A DNA stretch of 5,666 nucleotides from contig JAMNXK010000167.1 of the NCBI GenBank assembly GCA_023653245.1, positions 1 to 5,666 on the forward strand, given 5' to 3'. The stretch comes from Tagaea sp. (GTDB lineage Bacteria; Pseudomonadota; Alphaproteobacteria; CACIAM-22H2). The notes beneath the pieces were generated by a model. It was not told the origin of the DNA. It saw only the letters and a program-made list of their open reading frames with translations, and did no database searches. Below, piece by piece: positions 1-5,429 of this stretch. Positions within the stretch are counted from its first letter, which is position 1, and every line of letters begins with the position of its first letter. Made by a program: the position numbers and the translations under genes.

Positions 1-88
1 ACGCGCACGCTTATGGGGCATCTCAAGCACAAGCGCGCGCGGCCGTGGTTCGTGTGCCGCGGCGAAGCGAAACTTCGACGGCCTTCAC

Positions 89-117
89 AATATACGCGCG
101 CGGAGGTTCCGATTCAA
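89..117 (-). promoter_or_regulatory. Candidate sigma70-type promoter pointing left, out of the window
   Basis: Read on the minus strand, a -35-like TTGAAT (112-117) is separated by exactly 17 bases from a -10-like TATATT (89-94). This matches the consensus at 4 of 6 and 5 of 6 positions. It lies just downstream of the amidohydrolase stop, in a stretch (1-151) where no frame holds a convincing gene. Transcription would start near position 80 and run past the left edge, so the next gene on that side probably has its own promoter. The -35 sits inside an inverted repeat and contains a GANTC site. This is pattern matching only. Confidence 0.4.
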
Positions 118-124
118 GCCGGAA
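107..124. repeat. Inverted repeat TTCCG-N8-CGGAA over the -35 element
   Basis: Perfect 5-base arms (107-111 and 120-124) surround an 8-base centre that contains the -35 element of the leftward promoter candidate. It could be a repressor or activator operator for the gene beyond the left edge. It could also be a weak hairpin about 30 bases after the amidohydrolase stop. It has no T-run, so it is not a convincing intrinsic terminator. The rest of 1-151 shows nothing I can assign. Confidence 0.3.
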
Positions 125-151
125 GCGAGATGATTTAGGCAAATAAAATTC

Positions 152-910
152 TTACCGACGCGGGGCGTAGAACGCGCGCGCGGTGTCGTGCAGCGCCTTG
201 CGCGCGAGCGACGGGCCCAACGTGCCTTCGACCAGCTCGATATCGGCGGGCTCGAAGGGCCGACGCGCGCGCGTCGAGGGCAGATCGGTGCCGAACATCA
301 GCGCGTCCGCGTTGGCCGCTGCGATCTTCTCCATCGCCTTGGCGGGATCGAGCAGCACGCGCCCGAAGCCGGTCGCCTTCACCTTCGCCCCTGCGCGCGC
401 CAACTCGACCAGATGCGGCAAGCCCGCCTCGCTCATGCCCAGATGGTCGATCGCGAGCTTCGGCAATCGCGCGAGCGTGGCGATTTCGCCGGCATCGAGC
501 TTGGCGAGATCGGCGTAGAGCTCGACATGCCAGCCGCACAGGCGATGGATGCGCTTGGCGAAGCTCTCGATCCGGTCGAAGCTCTCCGACCCGCCGCGAT
601 AGACGTTGAAGCGCACCGCGCGCACGCCGGCGCGGTCGAGCGCCAGGATTTCGTGGTCGAGCGCCGAGTAAGGCAGCTGCGTCACGCCCATGAAGCCGGG
701 GCCCAGCGCCGTCAACGCGGCGAGCAGATATTCCTGATCGAAAGCCTGGAACGAGCCCGAGACCACGGCGCCGCCGGCCACGCCCAAGGGCGCGACGGCG
801 GCGAGATAGTCTTGCGCGACATAGGAAGGCGGCAGATAGCCGTCATTGGCGACCAGCGGAAAGCGCGGATCGACGATGTGCAGATGCGCGTCGAACAGCG
901 GCGCCGTCAT
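152..910 (-). CDS. Amidohydrolase, COG3618 type (probable sugar lactonase or related hydrolase)
   Basis: This is a 252-residue TIM-barrel metal-dependent hydrolase of the amidohydrolase-2 family. Visible signature residues are the N-terminal HxH (H9, H11, in FDAHLHIVD), H128 (WHVELY) after the middle of the barrel, H156 (IDHLG), and D209 (FGTDLPSTRA) near the C-terminal strand. The family is known to include L-fucono- and L-rhamnonolactonases, 2-pyrone-4,6-dicarboxylate lactonase, 4-sulfomuconolactone hydrolase and galactarolactone isomerase. Its place in a sugar-oxidation operon makes an aldonolactone or sugar-acid lactone the likely substrate, but this is inferred. The ATG overlaps the stop of the lactonase gene by four bases (ATGA), and no strong Shine-Dalgarno precedes it, so translation is probably coupled. 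The protein is cytoplasmic, with no signal peptide. The family call is firm; the substrate is not determined. Confidence 0.9.
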   Translation of the reverse strand: MTAPLFDAHLHIVDPRFPLVANDGYLPPSYVAQDYLAAVAPLGVAGGAVVSGSFQAFDQEYLLAALTALGPGFMGVTQLPYSALDHEILALDRAGVRAVRFNVYRGGSESFDRIESFAKRIHRLCGWHVELYADLAKLDAGEIATLARLPKLAIDHLGMSEAGLPHLVELARAGAKVKATGFGRVLLDPAKAMEKIAAANADALMFGTDLPSTRARRPFEPADIELVEGTLGPSLARKALHDTARAFYAPRR

Positions 911-1767
911 CCGGCGAATCTCGGCTCGGGCCGGCCCGGCACGTCGACGCGCAGCTTGAACAGCCCGCCCGAATCCGGGAATTGCGCGAGCTGCTCGGGC
1001 GTGCGATTGGCGCGCAAGCTGGTGACGAACAGCGTCTTGAGGTCGGCCCCGCCCAGGCAGACCATCGTCGGCCATGGCGTCGGCACGGGGATCTCGCGCT
1101 CGAGCGTGCCGTCGGGCCGCCAGCGCAGAACCTTGCCGCCATCCACCGCCGCCGACCAATAATGGCCCTCGGCGTCGACGGCGCCGCCATCGGGCCGTCC
1201 TTGGCCGGGCCCGTATTTCACGAACGCGCGGCCGTTCGCGAACGACCCGTCGGCGGCGACGTCGTAGATCTTCACCGTGTGCGTCGGCGAGTCCGCGAAA
1301 TAGGCGCGGGTCCCGTCGGGCGCGAAACCCAAACCGTTGGAGACGGTCGTGCCGTCGACCACTTTGGTCACCGTCATGTCCGGATCGAGCCGGTACAGCG
1401 CCCCGCCCGCGCGCGTGCGCGGCTCGAACATCGTGCCGGCGTAAAAGCGCCCGCGCGCGTCGCAGCGCCCGTCGTTGAAGCGCGTCGTCGCGGGATCCCA
1501 ATCGCCCTTCCAGACCAGGACGGTCCGCCCCGTGTCGAAATCGAATTCGTGGAATCCGTCGCGCAAGGCGACGATCGCCCCGCCCTTCTCGCGCAGCGCG
1601 AAACAGCCGACGGCCTGGGGCATCGTCCAATGGCGCGTGGCGCCGGAGACGGGATCGTGGCGATAGAGCTTGGCGCCGGGGATATCGACGAACCACAAAG
1701 CGCGATCCTTCGCGTCCCAGATCGCGCATTCGAGCACGCCGCCTTCGATCCCCGGAATCCGTTCCAT
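907..1767 (-). CDS. SMP-30/gluconolactonase-family lactonase
   Basis: This is a 286-residue six-bladed beta-propeller of the SMP-30/gluconolactonase/LRE family, which hydrolyses aldonolactones to aldonic acids using a divalent metal. Expected metal and substrate residues can be placed: E13 in the first strand (VLECAIWD, usually LGEGPxW), R96 and N98 (TRFNDGRCD), N144 (VSNGLGFAPDG) and D193 (RPDGGAVDAEGHYW). The length is normal. The ATG at 1767 is preferred because GGAG (1776-1779) lies eight bases upstream and conserved sequence begins about ten residues later. A GTG one codon upstream and a longer 307-residue reading are less likely, the latter running into the epimerase gene. The start overlaps the epimerase stop by one base (TGATG). 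The likely role is opening the lactone made by the adjacent dehydrogenase, as XylC does in xylose oxidation. The sugar is unknown. Confidence 0.92.
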   Translation of the reverse strand: MERIPGIEGGVLECAIWDAKDRALWFVDIPGAKLYRHDPVSGATRHWTMPQAVGCFALREKGGAIVALRDGFHEFDFDTGRTVLVWKGDWDPATTRFNDGRCDARGRFYAGTMFEPRTRAGGALYRLDPDMTVTKVVDGTTVSNGLGFAPDGTRAYFADSPTHTVKIYDVAADGSFANGRAFVKYGPGQGRPDGGAVDAEGHYWSAAVDGGKVLRWRPDGTLEREIPVPTPWPTMVCLGGADLKTLFVTSLRANRTPEQLAQFPDSGGLFKLRVDVPGRPEPRFAG

Positions 1768-2690
1768 CACATTTTCTCCACTTCGAAACGCACCTGCCCG
1801 GCCAGGGATTGGCCGGGATCGAGCACCCACACGCCGGTGTCCGAAGCGCCTTTGTCGAGCCGGTTCATGCCGTCATTGGCGTTGGTCACCGGCTCGACGC
1901 AGAAGAACGGCTTTCCCGGCGGCACGAAAATCACCGCGTGCCCGAACACCGGATCGGCCGAGATCGTCACCGTGCGGCCGAGCTCGGGGAATTCGAGCCG
2001 CGCGCTTCCGCCCCAGCCCGCGAAACAATTGTCGATCGCGAGCGGCGCGACGAGCTTGCCCTCGGCGAAATTCCAGGCGGGCGGCACGGGCTCGAAGGCG
2101 AAAGGCATCATCGCGTCGTCGTTGCGCCAGAAGCCGGCGGCCGAAGCGGTCAGGCGGGTATTCGCCGCGCGCGGGAAATAGGGATGCAAGCCCATGCCCG
2201 CCGGCGCGGGCGCGTCGCCCGTATTGACCAATTCCAGCGCGATCGTCAGGCCGTTCGCGTCGAGTGCGAAGCGTTGCGTGGCGCGATAGGGAAACGGCCA
2301 TTCGGCCGCGCGCGACCCGGCCGCGTCGTGCTCGAGCACGAGCGTCGCGGACGAAGCGCCGGACTCGGTCGCCGTCCACGGCCTTTGCCAGGCATTGCCG
2401 TGGATCGAATGGGGATGCGAACCGAAATTGGGCGCCAAGCGATGCGTACGGCCCCGGAAGCGCAGCGTGCATTCGCGCATCCGGTTCGAATAGGGGATCG
2501 TCGGAAAACACCCGGCCTGGCGCACGTCGCGCGCGGCCAGGGCCGGCTCGCCCATGCGCCGCAGAAGCTCGACCTCGCCCGCGCGCCAGCCCGCGACCGC
2601 CCCGCCGATTCCGGGGACCAGATCGAGCACCAGATCGCCCGCACGGAGCGACAAAGGTCGGGGGATGAAATCGGCGGCGGTTTCCGGCAC
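1767..2690 (-). CDS. Aldose 1-epimerase (galactose mutarotase-like)
   Basis: This is a 307-residue beta-sandwich enzyme of the aldose 1-epimerase family (COG2017), which interconverts alpha and beta anomers of free sugars in the cytoplasm. Motifs in order are YSNRMR (N69-R70), SIHGNAW with H97, GLHPYF with H169 as the probable acid, IDNCF with D220 for substrate binding, and FFCVEPVTNANDG with E266 as the probable base. Both catalytic residues are present, so it should be active. The start is GTG at 2690, with a GGAG ten bases upstream; the frame closes at a stop near 2730, so no upstream ATG is available. It is the first gene of the leftward operon, coupled to the lactonase. Supplying the anomer used by the neighbouring sugar dehydrogenase is the natural role. 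Some family members act on sugar phosphates, but the non-phosphorylative context argues against that here. Confidence 0.92.
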   Translation of the reverse strand: MPETAADFIPRPLSLRAGDLVLDLVPGIGGAVAGWRAGEVELLRRMGEPALAARDVRQAGCFPTIPYSNRMRECTLRFRGRTHRLAPNFGSHPHSIHGNAWQRPWTATESGASSATLVLEHDAAGSRAAEWPFPYRATQRFALDANGLTIALELVNTGDAPAPAGMGLHPYFPRAANTRLTASAAGFWRNDDAMMPFAFEPVPPAWNFAEGKLVAPLAIDNCFAGWGGSARLEFPELGRTVTISADPVFGHAVIFVPPGKPFFCVEPVTNANDGMNRLDKGASDTGVWVLDPGQSLAGQVRFEVEKM

Positions 2691-2743
2691 GATCCGGCGG
2701 CTCCGGGTGGACTCGGGGACGGGAACGATATCAGGGGAAAACC
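2691..2743. promoter_or_regulatory. Divergent intergenic region between epimerase operon and dehydrogenase
   Basis: This 53-bp gap separates two divergent start codons and must hold control elements for both directions, or promoters extending into the coding ends. The dehydrogenase ATG has AGGGGA (2733-2738) five bases upstream. The leftward GTG has GGAG ten bases upstream. A GATATC palindrome (2727-2732) is the only AT-rich core, and a GANTC site (GACTC, 2710-2714) is present. I cannot place a credible -35/-10 pair in either direction. Shared control by one regulator is likely from the layout, but no operator is obvious. Confidence 0.4.
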
Positions 2744-3511
2744 ATGGCCGCCTACGCCCTCTATCCGAGCTTGAAGGACCGCATCGTTTTCATATCCGGC
2801 GGCGGCACCGGGATCGGCGCCGTGTTCGTCGAGACTTTCGCGCGCCAAGGCGCCCGCGTCGCCTTCGTGGATATCGCCGAGGCGCCCTCCAAGGCGCTCG
2901 CCGAGCGCTTGGCGGGCGAAGGCCTGCATCGGCCGCATTTCCAGATTTGCGACGTGACCGACAGTGCCGGCTACGCCGCCGCCATCGAACGCGCCGCGTC
3001 CGAAGCGGGGCCGATCCGCGCGCTGCTCAACAACGCCGCGCGCGACGACCGCCACAAGCTCGAGGACGTCACGCCCGAGTATTGGGACAAGTGCCTGGCG
3101 GTCAACCTCAAACACCAATTCTTCGCCGTGCGCGCGGCGGCGCCGATCATGGAAAAGGCGGGCGGCGGCTCGGTCATCAATATGGGCTCGATTTCCTGGA
3201 TGCGCGGGCGCGACATCTTCATCGGCTACACGACCAGCAAATCGGCGATCAACGGCATGACCCGCAGCCTCGCGCGCGAGTTGGGGCCGCGCAACATCAG
3301 GGTCAATTGCCTGGTGCCGGGGGCGATCGTCACCGAACGCCAGACCCAGCTGTGGCGCGATCCGGAATCCGACCGCCAATTCCTCGAAGCGCAATGCTTG
3401 AAGTACCGGCTCGATCCCGGCCATTGCGCGCGCATGGCGCTGTTCCTCGCCGCCGACGATTCCGACGGCTGCTCGGGCCAGAACTTCATCGTCGATGGCG
3501 GCTTGGTGTGA
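2744..3511 (+). CDS. Short-chain dehydrogenase, D-xylose/aldose 1-dehydrogenase-like
   Basis: This is a 255-residue classical SDR with a Rossmann fold. The visible motifs are the nucleotide loop SGGGTGIG (18-25), D43 after strand 2 (FVDI, favouring NAD over NADP), D70 (CDV), NNAA (96-99), N121, and the catalytic S149, Y162 and K166 (YTTSK). Beyond the generic SDR motifs it carries YPSLK at the N-terminus, NNA followed by DDRHKLEDVT, GSISW, and AQCLK near the C-terminus. As I remember it, Caulobacter D-xylose dehydrogenase XylB has very similar segments. It therefore probably oxidises a free aldose to its aldonolactone. The specificity (xylose, arabinose, galactose, fucose) cannot be read from sequence. 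It is transcribed away from the epimerase-lactonase operon, whose products complement it. A good Shine-Dalgarno supports the start. Confidence 0.93.
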   Translation: MAAYALYPSLKDRIVFISGGGTGIGAVFVETFARQGARVAFVDIAEAPSKALAERLAGEGLHRPHFQICDVTDSAGYAAAIERAASEAGPIRALLNNAARDDRHKLEDVTPEYWDKCLAVNLKHQFFAVRAAAPIMEKAGGGSVINMGSISWMRGRDIFIGYTTSKSAINGMTRSLARELGPRNIRVNCLVPGAIVTERQTQLWRDPESDRQFLEAQCLKYRLDPGHCARMALFLAADDSDGCSGQNFIVDGGLV

Positions 3512-3535
3512 GCGCCGTCACTGCATGACCGCCCG

Positions 3536-3555
3536 CCCCCGGCTTAAATCGGGGG
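3536..3555 (+). terminator. GC-rich hairpin after the dehydrogenase gene
   Basis: CCCCCG (3536-3541) and CGGGGG (3550-3555) form a perfect 6-bp stem with an 8-base loop, 24 bases after the dehydrogenase stop. No T-run follows; the next bases are TATGGAGG, the ribosome-binding region of a small ORF. It may be a weak or Rho-assisted terminator, or a 5' leader structure that affects translation of the small ORF. Confidence 0.35.
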
Positions 3556-3558
3556 TAT

Positions 3559-3563
3559 GGAGG
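3559..3563 (+). promoter_or_regulatory. Shine-Dalgarno GGAGG of the small membrane-protein ORF
   Basis: A full GGAGG is placed five bases before the ATG at 3569. It decides between that start and an in-frame ATG at 3557, which overlaps the motif and has no usable site of its own (GGGGG only one base away). Confidence 0.6.
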
Positions 3564-3568
3564 ACGAC

Positions 3569-3694
3569 ATGCACGATTGGCGCTGGTTCGTCGCGGTTTG
3601 GGCGATCGCGGCGGCCTTGCTCGTCGGCGGGCTGGTCGCGGTCGACTACGCCGCGCTGGAGACGGGCTTCCAAGGCCTGAATATTGGACGTTAA
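3569..3694 (+). CDS. Small single-pass membrane protein, 41 residues (unrecognised)
   Basis: This short frame encodes 41 residues and ends in TAA. The N-terminus is MHDWRWF, followed by an uninterrupted hydrophobic stretch at about residues 7-25 (Val/Ala/Leu/Gly/Ile/Trp). A short polar tail with D26, Y27 and E31 follows, ending in GLNIGR. This is the pattern of a single transmembrane helix flanked by aromatic and charged residues. GGAGG five bases upstream strongly favours translation. It lies 57 bases after the dehydrogenase stop and 76 bases before the next gene, with a hairpin just upstream. I do not recognise a family and assign no function. The helix may be a signal anchor, because no clear signal-peptidase site follows. 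A 45-residue version from the ATG at 3557 is possible. A longer overlapping frame (3495-3680) is Arg/Ser/Trp-rich and looks spurious. Confidence 0.6.
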   Translation: MHDWRWFVAVWAIAAALLVGGLVAVDYAALETGFQGLNIGR

Positions 3695-3713
3695 GTCGAA
3701 GATTGCGCGGTCT

Positions 3714-3728
3714 CTAAGCCTCGCTTAA
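3714..3728. promoter_or_regulatory. CtrA-box-like motif CTAA-N7-TTAA
   Basis: The spacing of seven bases matches the alphaproteobacterial CtrA site TTAA-N7-TTAA, with seven of eight core bases correct (CTAA in place of TTAA). It lies 42 bases upstream of the TTG start of the unknown 402-residue protein, where a response-regulator site could act. The same bases also form a TAAGC-CTC-GCTTA inverted repeat (3715-3727), so it could instead be a small hairpin or another operator. No CtrA gene is in view. Confidence 0.25.
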
Positions 3729-3770
3729 GGTAGCCGCGAATTTTGCCGTCCCGTTCATCGGAATACCGCC

Positions 3771-4979
3771 TTGTCCGCACCCCCCGCCAAGAAGCCCGAC
3801 CCGAAGAAGAAGAAGTCGCTGTCGCCGATTTTGGACCAGATCGTCCATGGCGGCTCGGCGGTGGCGCTGAACCTGATCAAGATGCAGGGCACGGCCGGCG
3901 ACAAGGCGATGTTCCGCTCGCCCAGCCTGAACAAGACGATCGTCTTCAAATACCCCAATTTCGATCAACAGATCGCCGACACCCCGGCCGCTCCGCCGGG
4001 CGGCAAGCAGCCGGCCGTGGCCGATACCGCCGCCAAGGCGGACCGGCCGATCGAAACGGCGATCTACGTGCCCCACGATTCCGAAGAAGTCGCCGCCGGC
4101 GGCTATGCGATCTATCTGCGCCAGCGCGACTTCGAGAACCTGCTCAAGCATCATGTGGGCGTGGATATCGAGCAGATTTCGTCGAACTACGAGCGCGACG
4201 TCGAGATCCTGCGCACGATCGATTCCATCCCCTCGCTCGATCCGTTCTTGCTCAAGAGCGCGCTCTCCAAGCACTTGGCCGAGATCCACCCGGATTACTT
4301 CTCGATCTCGGAAATCGAAGAAGCCGGCATCAAAACGCTCATCGCCGGCAAGGTGAACCCGATCGTCGCCAAGGCGCTGGGCCTCACCTCGGCGACCGAC
4401 GTCAACGAGCGCTCCGCGCGCTTCTTGCAGGCGCTGTGGGATCCGACCATGCCTGAGGCGAAATTGTTCGTCTCGGCGTTCGGCATTTCGGGCGACCAGG
4501 CGCAGCAGATTTTCGAAGGCTGGAAGGGCGTGTCGTTCTACGAGCACACCTTCAACCGCAACAAGGCGTCCACCGCCAAGCTGCTCGCCTGGCTCAACTC
4601 GCCCGACGCGGTGCCGATCGATATCCGCGAGTACAAGCACTACAAGGAACAGCAGGACATGTTCCGCCAGCAGGTCGTCAAGAAGCTGCGGAACATCGTG
4701 TCGAACGTGTCCTCGATCTTCGGCGAATACACGCTCTGCCACGGAAAGTTCATGAACGACGGCGATCCCAAGCCGTTCCGCCAATTCCTGGCGGGCGTCT
4801 ACCGGCGCTATTGGGTGCTCGGCTATTGCTCGATGGCGGTGCTGCACGCGTCGAGCATTTTCGACCGCTTCATGATCGGTGCCGTGCAGAACAAGCTGAA
4901 CTTCGACCAGTGCGAAGAGATGCTCAAGCGCATGGACGTGTCGCTGTCCAGCCAAGCCAACGTCCAGGGCGGGCTATAG
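3771..4979 (+). CDS. Conserved-looking protein of unknown function, 402 residues
   Basis: I do not recognise a family. The N-terminus is short, disordered and basic (KKPDPKKKK, residues 7-15). A Pro/Ala-rich linker lies at about 71-92, and the rest looks mainly helical. A charged segment (about 104-150) leads into SIPSLDPFLLK and HPDYFSISEIEEAG. An aromatic C-terminal part follows, with YRRYWVLGYCSM and ASSIFDRFMIG (345-370). That part is moderately hydrophobic but not a clear membrane span. There are three cysteines (C323, C353, C381) and no signal peptide. Balanced Lys, Asn, Tyr and Phe use and the length argue for a real gene. The start is TTG at 3771, since no ATG or GTG precedes a conserved-looking segment, although a GTT/ATG-less open stretch reaches back to 3729. 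The next Met is residue 38. The Shine-Dalgarno is weak (GGA, eight bases away). Its stop overlaps that of the convergent Rid gene. Confidence 0.8.
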   Translation: MSAPPAKKPDPKKKKSLSPILDQIVHGGSAVALNLIKMQGTAGDKAMFRSPSLNKTIVFKYPNFDQQIADTPAAPPGGKQPAVADTAAKADRPIETAIYVPHDSEEVAAGGYAIYLRQRDFENLLKHHVGVDIEQISSNYERDVEILRTIDSIPSLDPFLLKSALSKHLAEIHPDYFSISEIEEAGIKTLIAGKVNPIVAKALGLTSATDVNERSARFLQALWDPTMPEAKLFVSAFGISGDQAQQIFEGWKGVSFYEHTFNRNKASTAKLLAWLNSPDAVPIDIREYKHYKEQQDMFRQQVVKKLRNIVSNVSSIFGEYTLCHGKFMNDGDPKPFRQFLAGVYRRYWVLGYCSMAVLHASSIFDRFMIGAVQNKLNFDQCEEMLKRMDVSLSSQANVQGGL

Positions 4980-5363
4980 CGCCTTCGCCGCCACGATCTC
5001 GACCTCGACCTTGAACTCGGGCCGCGTGAAGCCCGAGACGATGACCAATGTCGACGCCGGCGGTTCTACGCCCGCGAGCCAGGCGTCGCGCGCGTCCATA
5101 TAGGCGCGCATCTCCTCGCGCGCGGTGACGAAGGCGTTCAGGCGCACGACGTCGCCCCGCCCCATTCCGCCCGCGGCCAGGATCGCGTCGAGATGCCGGA
5201 AGATCACGGCGCACTGGCCCGCGCAATCTTCCGGCAGCGTGCCGTCTTTGGCGAGGCCGAGCTGGCCCGAAGCGAAGAGCATGCGTCCGGGCGTGGCGAT
5301 TTCCACCGCGTGCGAATAGCGCGCGAAGGGGGCGGACAATTCGGGCGGATTGTGACGTTTCAT
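4974..5363 (-). CDS. Rid/YjgF/YER057c/UK114-family protein
   Basis: This is a 129-residue chorismate-mutase-like fold protein, at the standard family length; the family forms trimers. Recognisable segments are LFASGQLGL (29-37), the central HLDAILAAGGMGRGDVVRLNAFVT (57-80, cut here by its landmarks A63-G69 and D71), YMDARDAWL, PPASTLVIV, and the C-terminal PEFKVEVEIVA. RidA members deaminate reactive 2-aminoacrylate using an Arg equivalent to E. coli R105. Here the corresponding position appears to be Ser/Gly/Phe (VSGF), with R114 displaced, so canonical deaminase activity is doubtful. The start ATG at 5363 has AGGAG four bases upstream. A longer open frame continues into the creatininase gene antisense and is rejected. 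It diverges from that creatininase-like gene, suggesting shared control and perhaps a role in the same amide or cyclic-amine metabolism, which is an inference. Confidence 0.88.
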   Translation of the reverse strand: MKRHNPPELSAPFARYSHAVEIATPGRMLFASGQLGLAKDGTLPEDCAGQCAVIFRHLDAILAAGGMGRGDVVRLNAFVTAREEMRAYMDARDAWLAGVEPPASTLVIVSGFTRPEFKVEVEIVAAKAL

Positions 5364-5429
5364 GGGGCTCCTGGCGCGGTCCTTGCCCGTCCAGTATATA
5401 ACCGGTCCCCTTGGACGGAGCGTTTTCGA
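5364..5429. promoter_or_regulatory. Divergent promoter region between Rid-family and creatininase-family genes
   Basis: This 66-bp gap between divergent starts holds an AT-rich core, AGTATATAA (5393-5401), in otherwise GC-rich DNA. It can supply a -10 in either direction (TATACT leftward), but no good -35 is visible. The core lies inside the inverted repeat listed separately. GGAG (5417-5420) nine bases before the ATG serves the rightward gene, and AGGAG (5368-5372, minus) serves the leftward one. Confidence 0.45.
5387..5418. repeat. Inverted repeat CCGTCCA-N18-TGGACGG (operator candidate)
   Basis: Two perfect 7-base arms (5387-5393 and 5412-5418) face each other across 18 bases that hold the AT-rich promoter core. 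The centre-to-centre spacing is 25 bases, somewhat over two helical turns. A dimeric regulator could bind both arms and control both divergent genes. As an RNA hairpin it would have a long loop, so a DNA site is the better reading. Confidence 0.35.

Noticed and set aside
105..121. tRNA T-arm-like string around GGTTCCGATTC
   Set aside because: The loop is two bases too long, and no acceptor stem, D-arm or anticodon arm can be placed around it.
1..138. Open plus-strand frames from the left edge that could be the tail of an upstream gene
   Set aside because: All three plus frames are open to about 132-146, as expected in short GC-rich DNA, and none shows a recognisable C-terminus. No gene is called.
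911..1729. N-terminal extension of the amidohydrolase to 525 residues
   Set aside because: The upstream half is an Arg-rich out-of-frame reading of the lactonase gene. The HxH domain begins right at the ATG at 910.
982..2774. Long plus-strand frames opposite the lactonase and epimerase genes (982-2181 and 1809-2774)
   Set aside because: They are Arg/Ala/Gly-rich with no recognisable domain, while the minus-strand frames carry clear catalytic motifs over the same DNA.
3495..3680. 61-codon plus-strand frame overlapping the dehydrogenase end
   Set aside because: It is Arg/Ser/Trp-rich, starts inside the dehydrogenase gene, lacks a ribosome-binding site and conflicts with the better-supported 41-residue frame.
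3703..3731. TTGCGC-N17-TAAGGT as a promoter for the unknown gene
   Set aside because: Spacing is right, but each hexamer matches consensus at only about three positions, which is expected by chance.
3714..4955. 413-residue minus-strand open frame antisense to the unknown gene
   Set aside because: It is dominated by His, Arg, Val, Leu and Asp in a monotonous pattern with no fold motifs, typical of an antisense shadow in GC-rich DNA. The sense frame has balanced composition.
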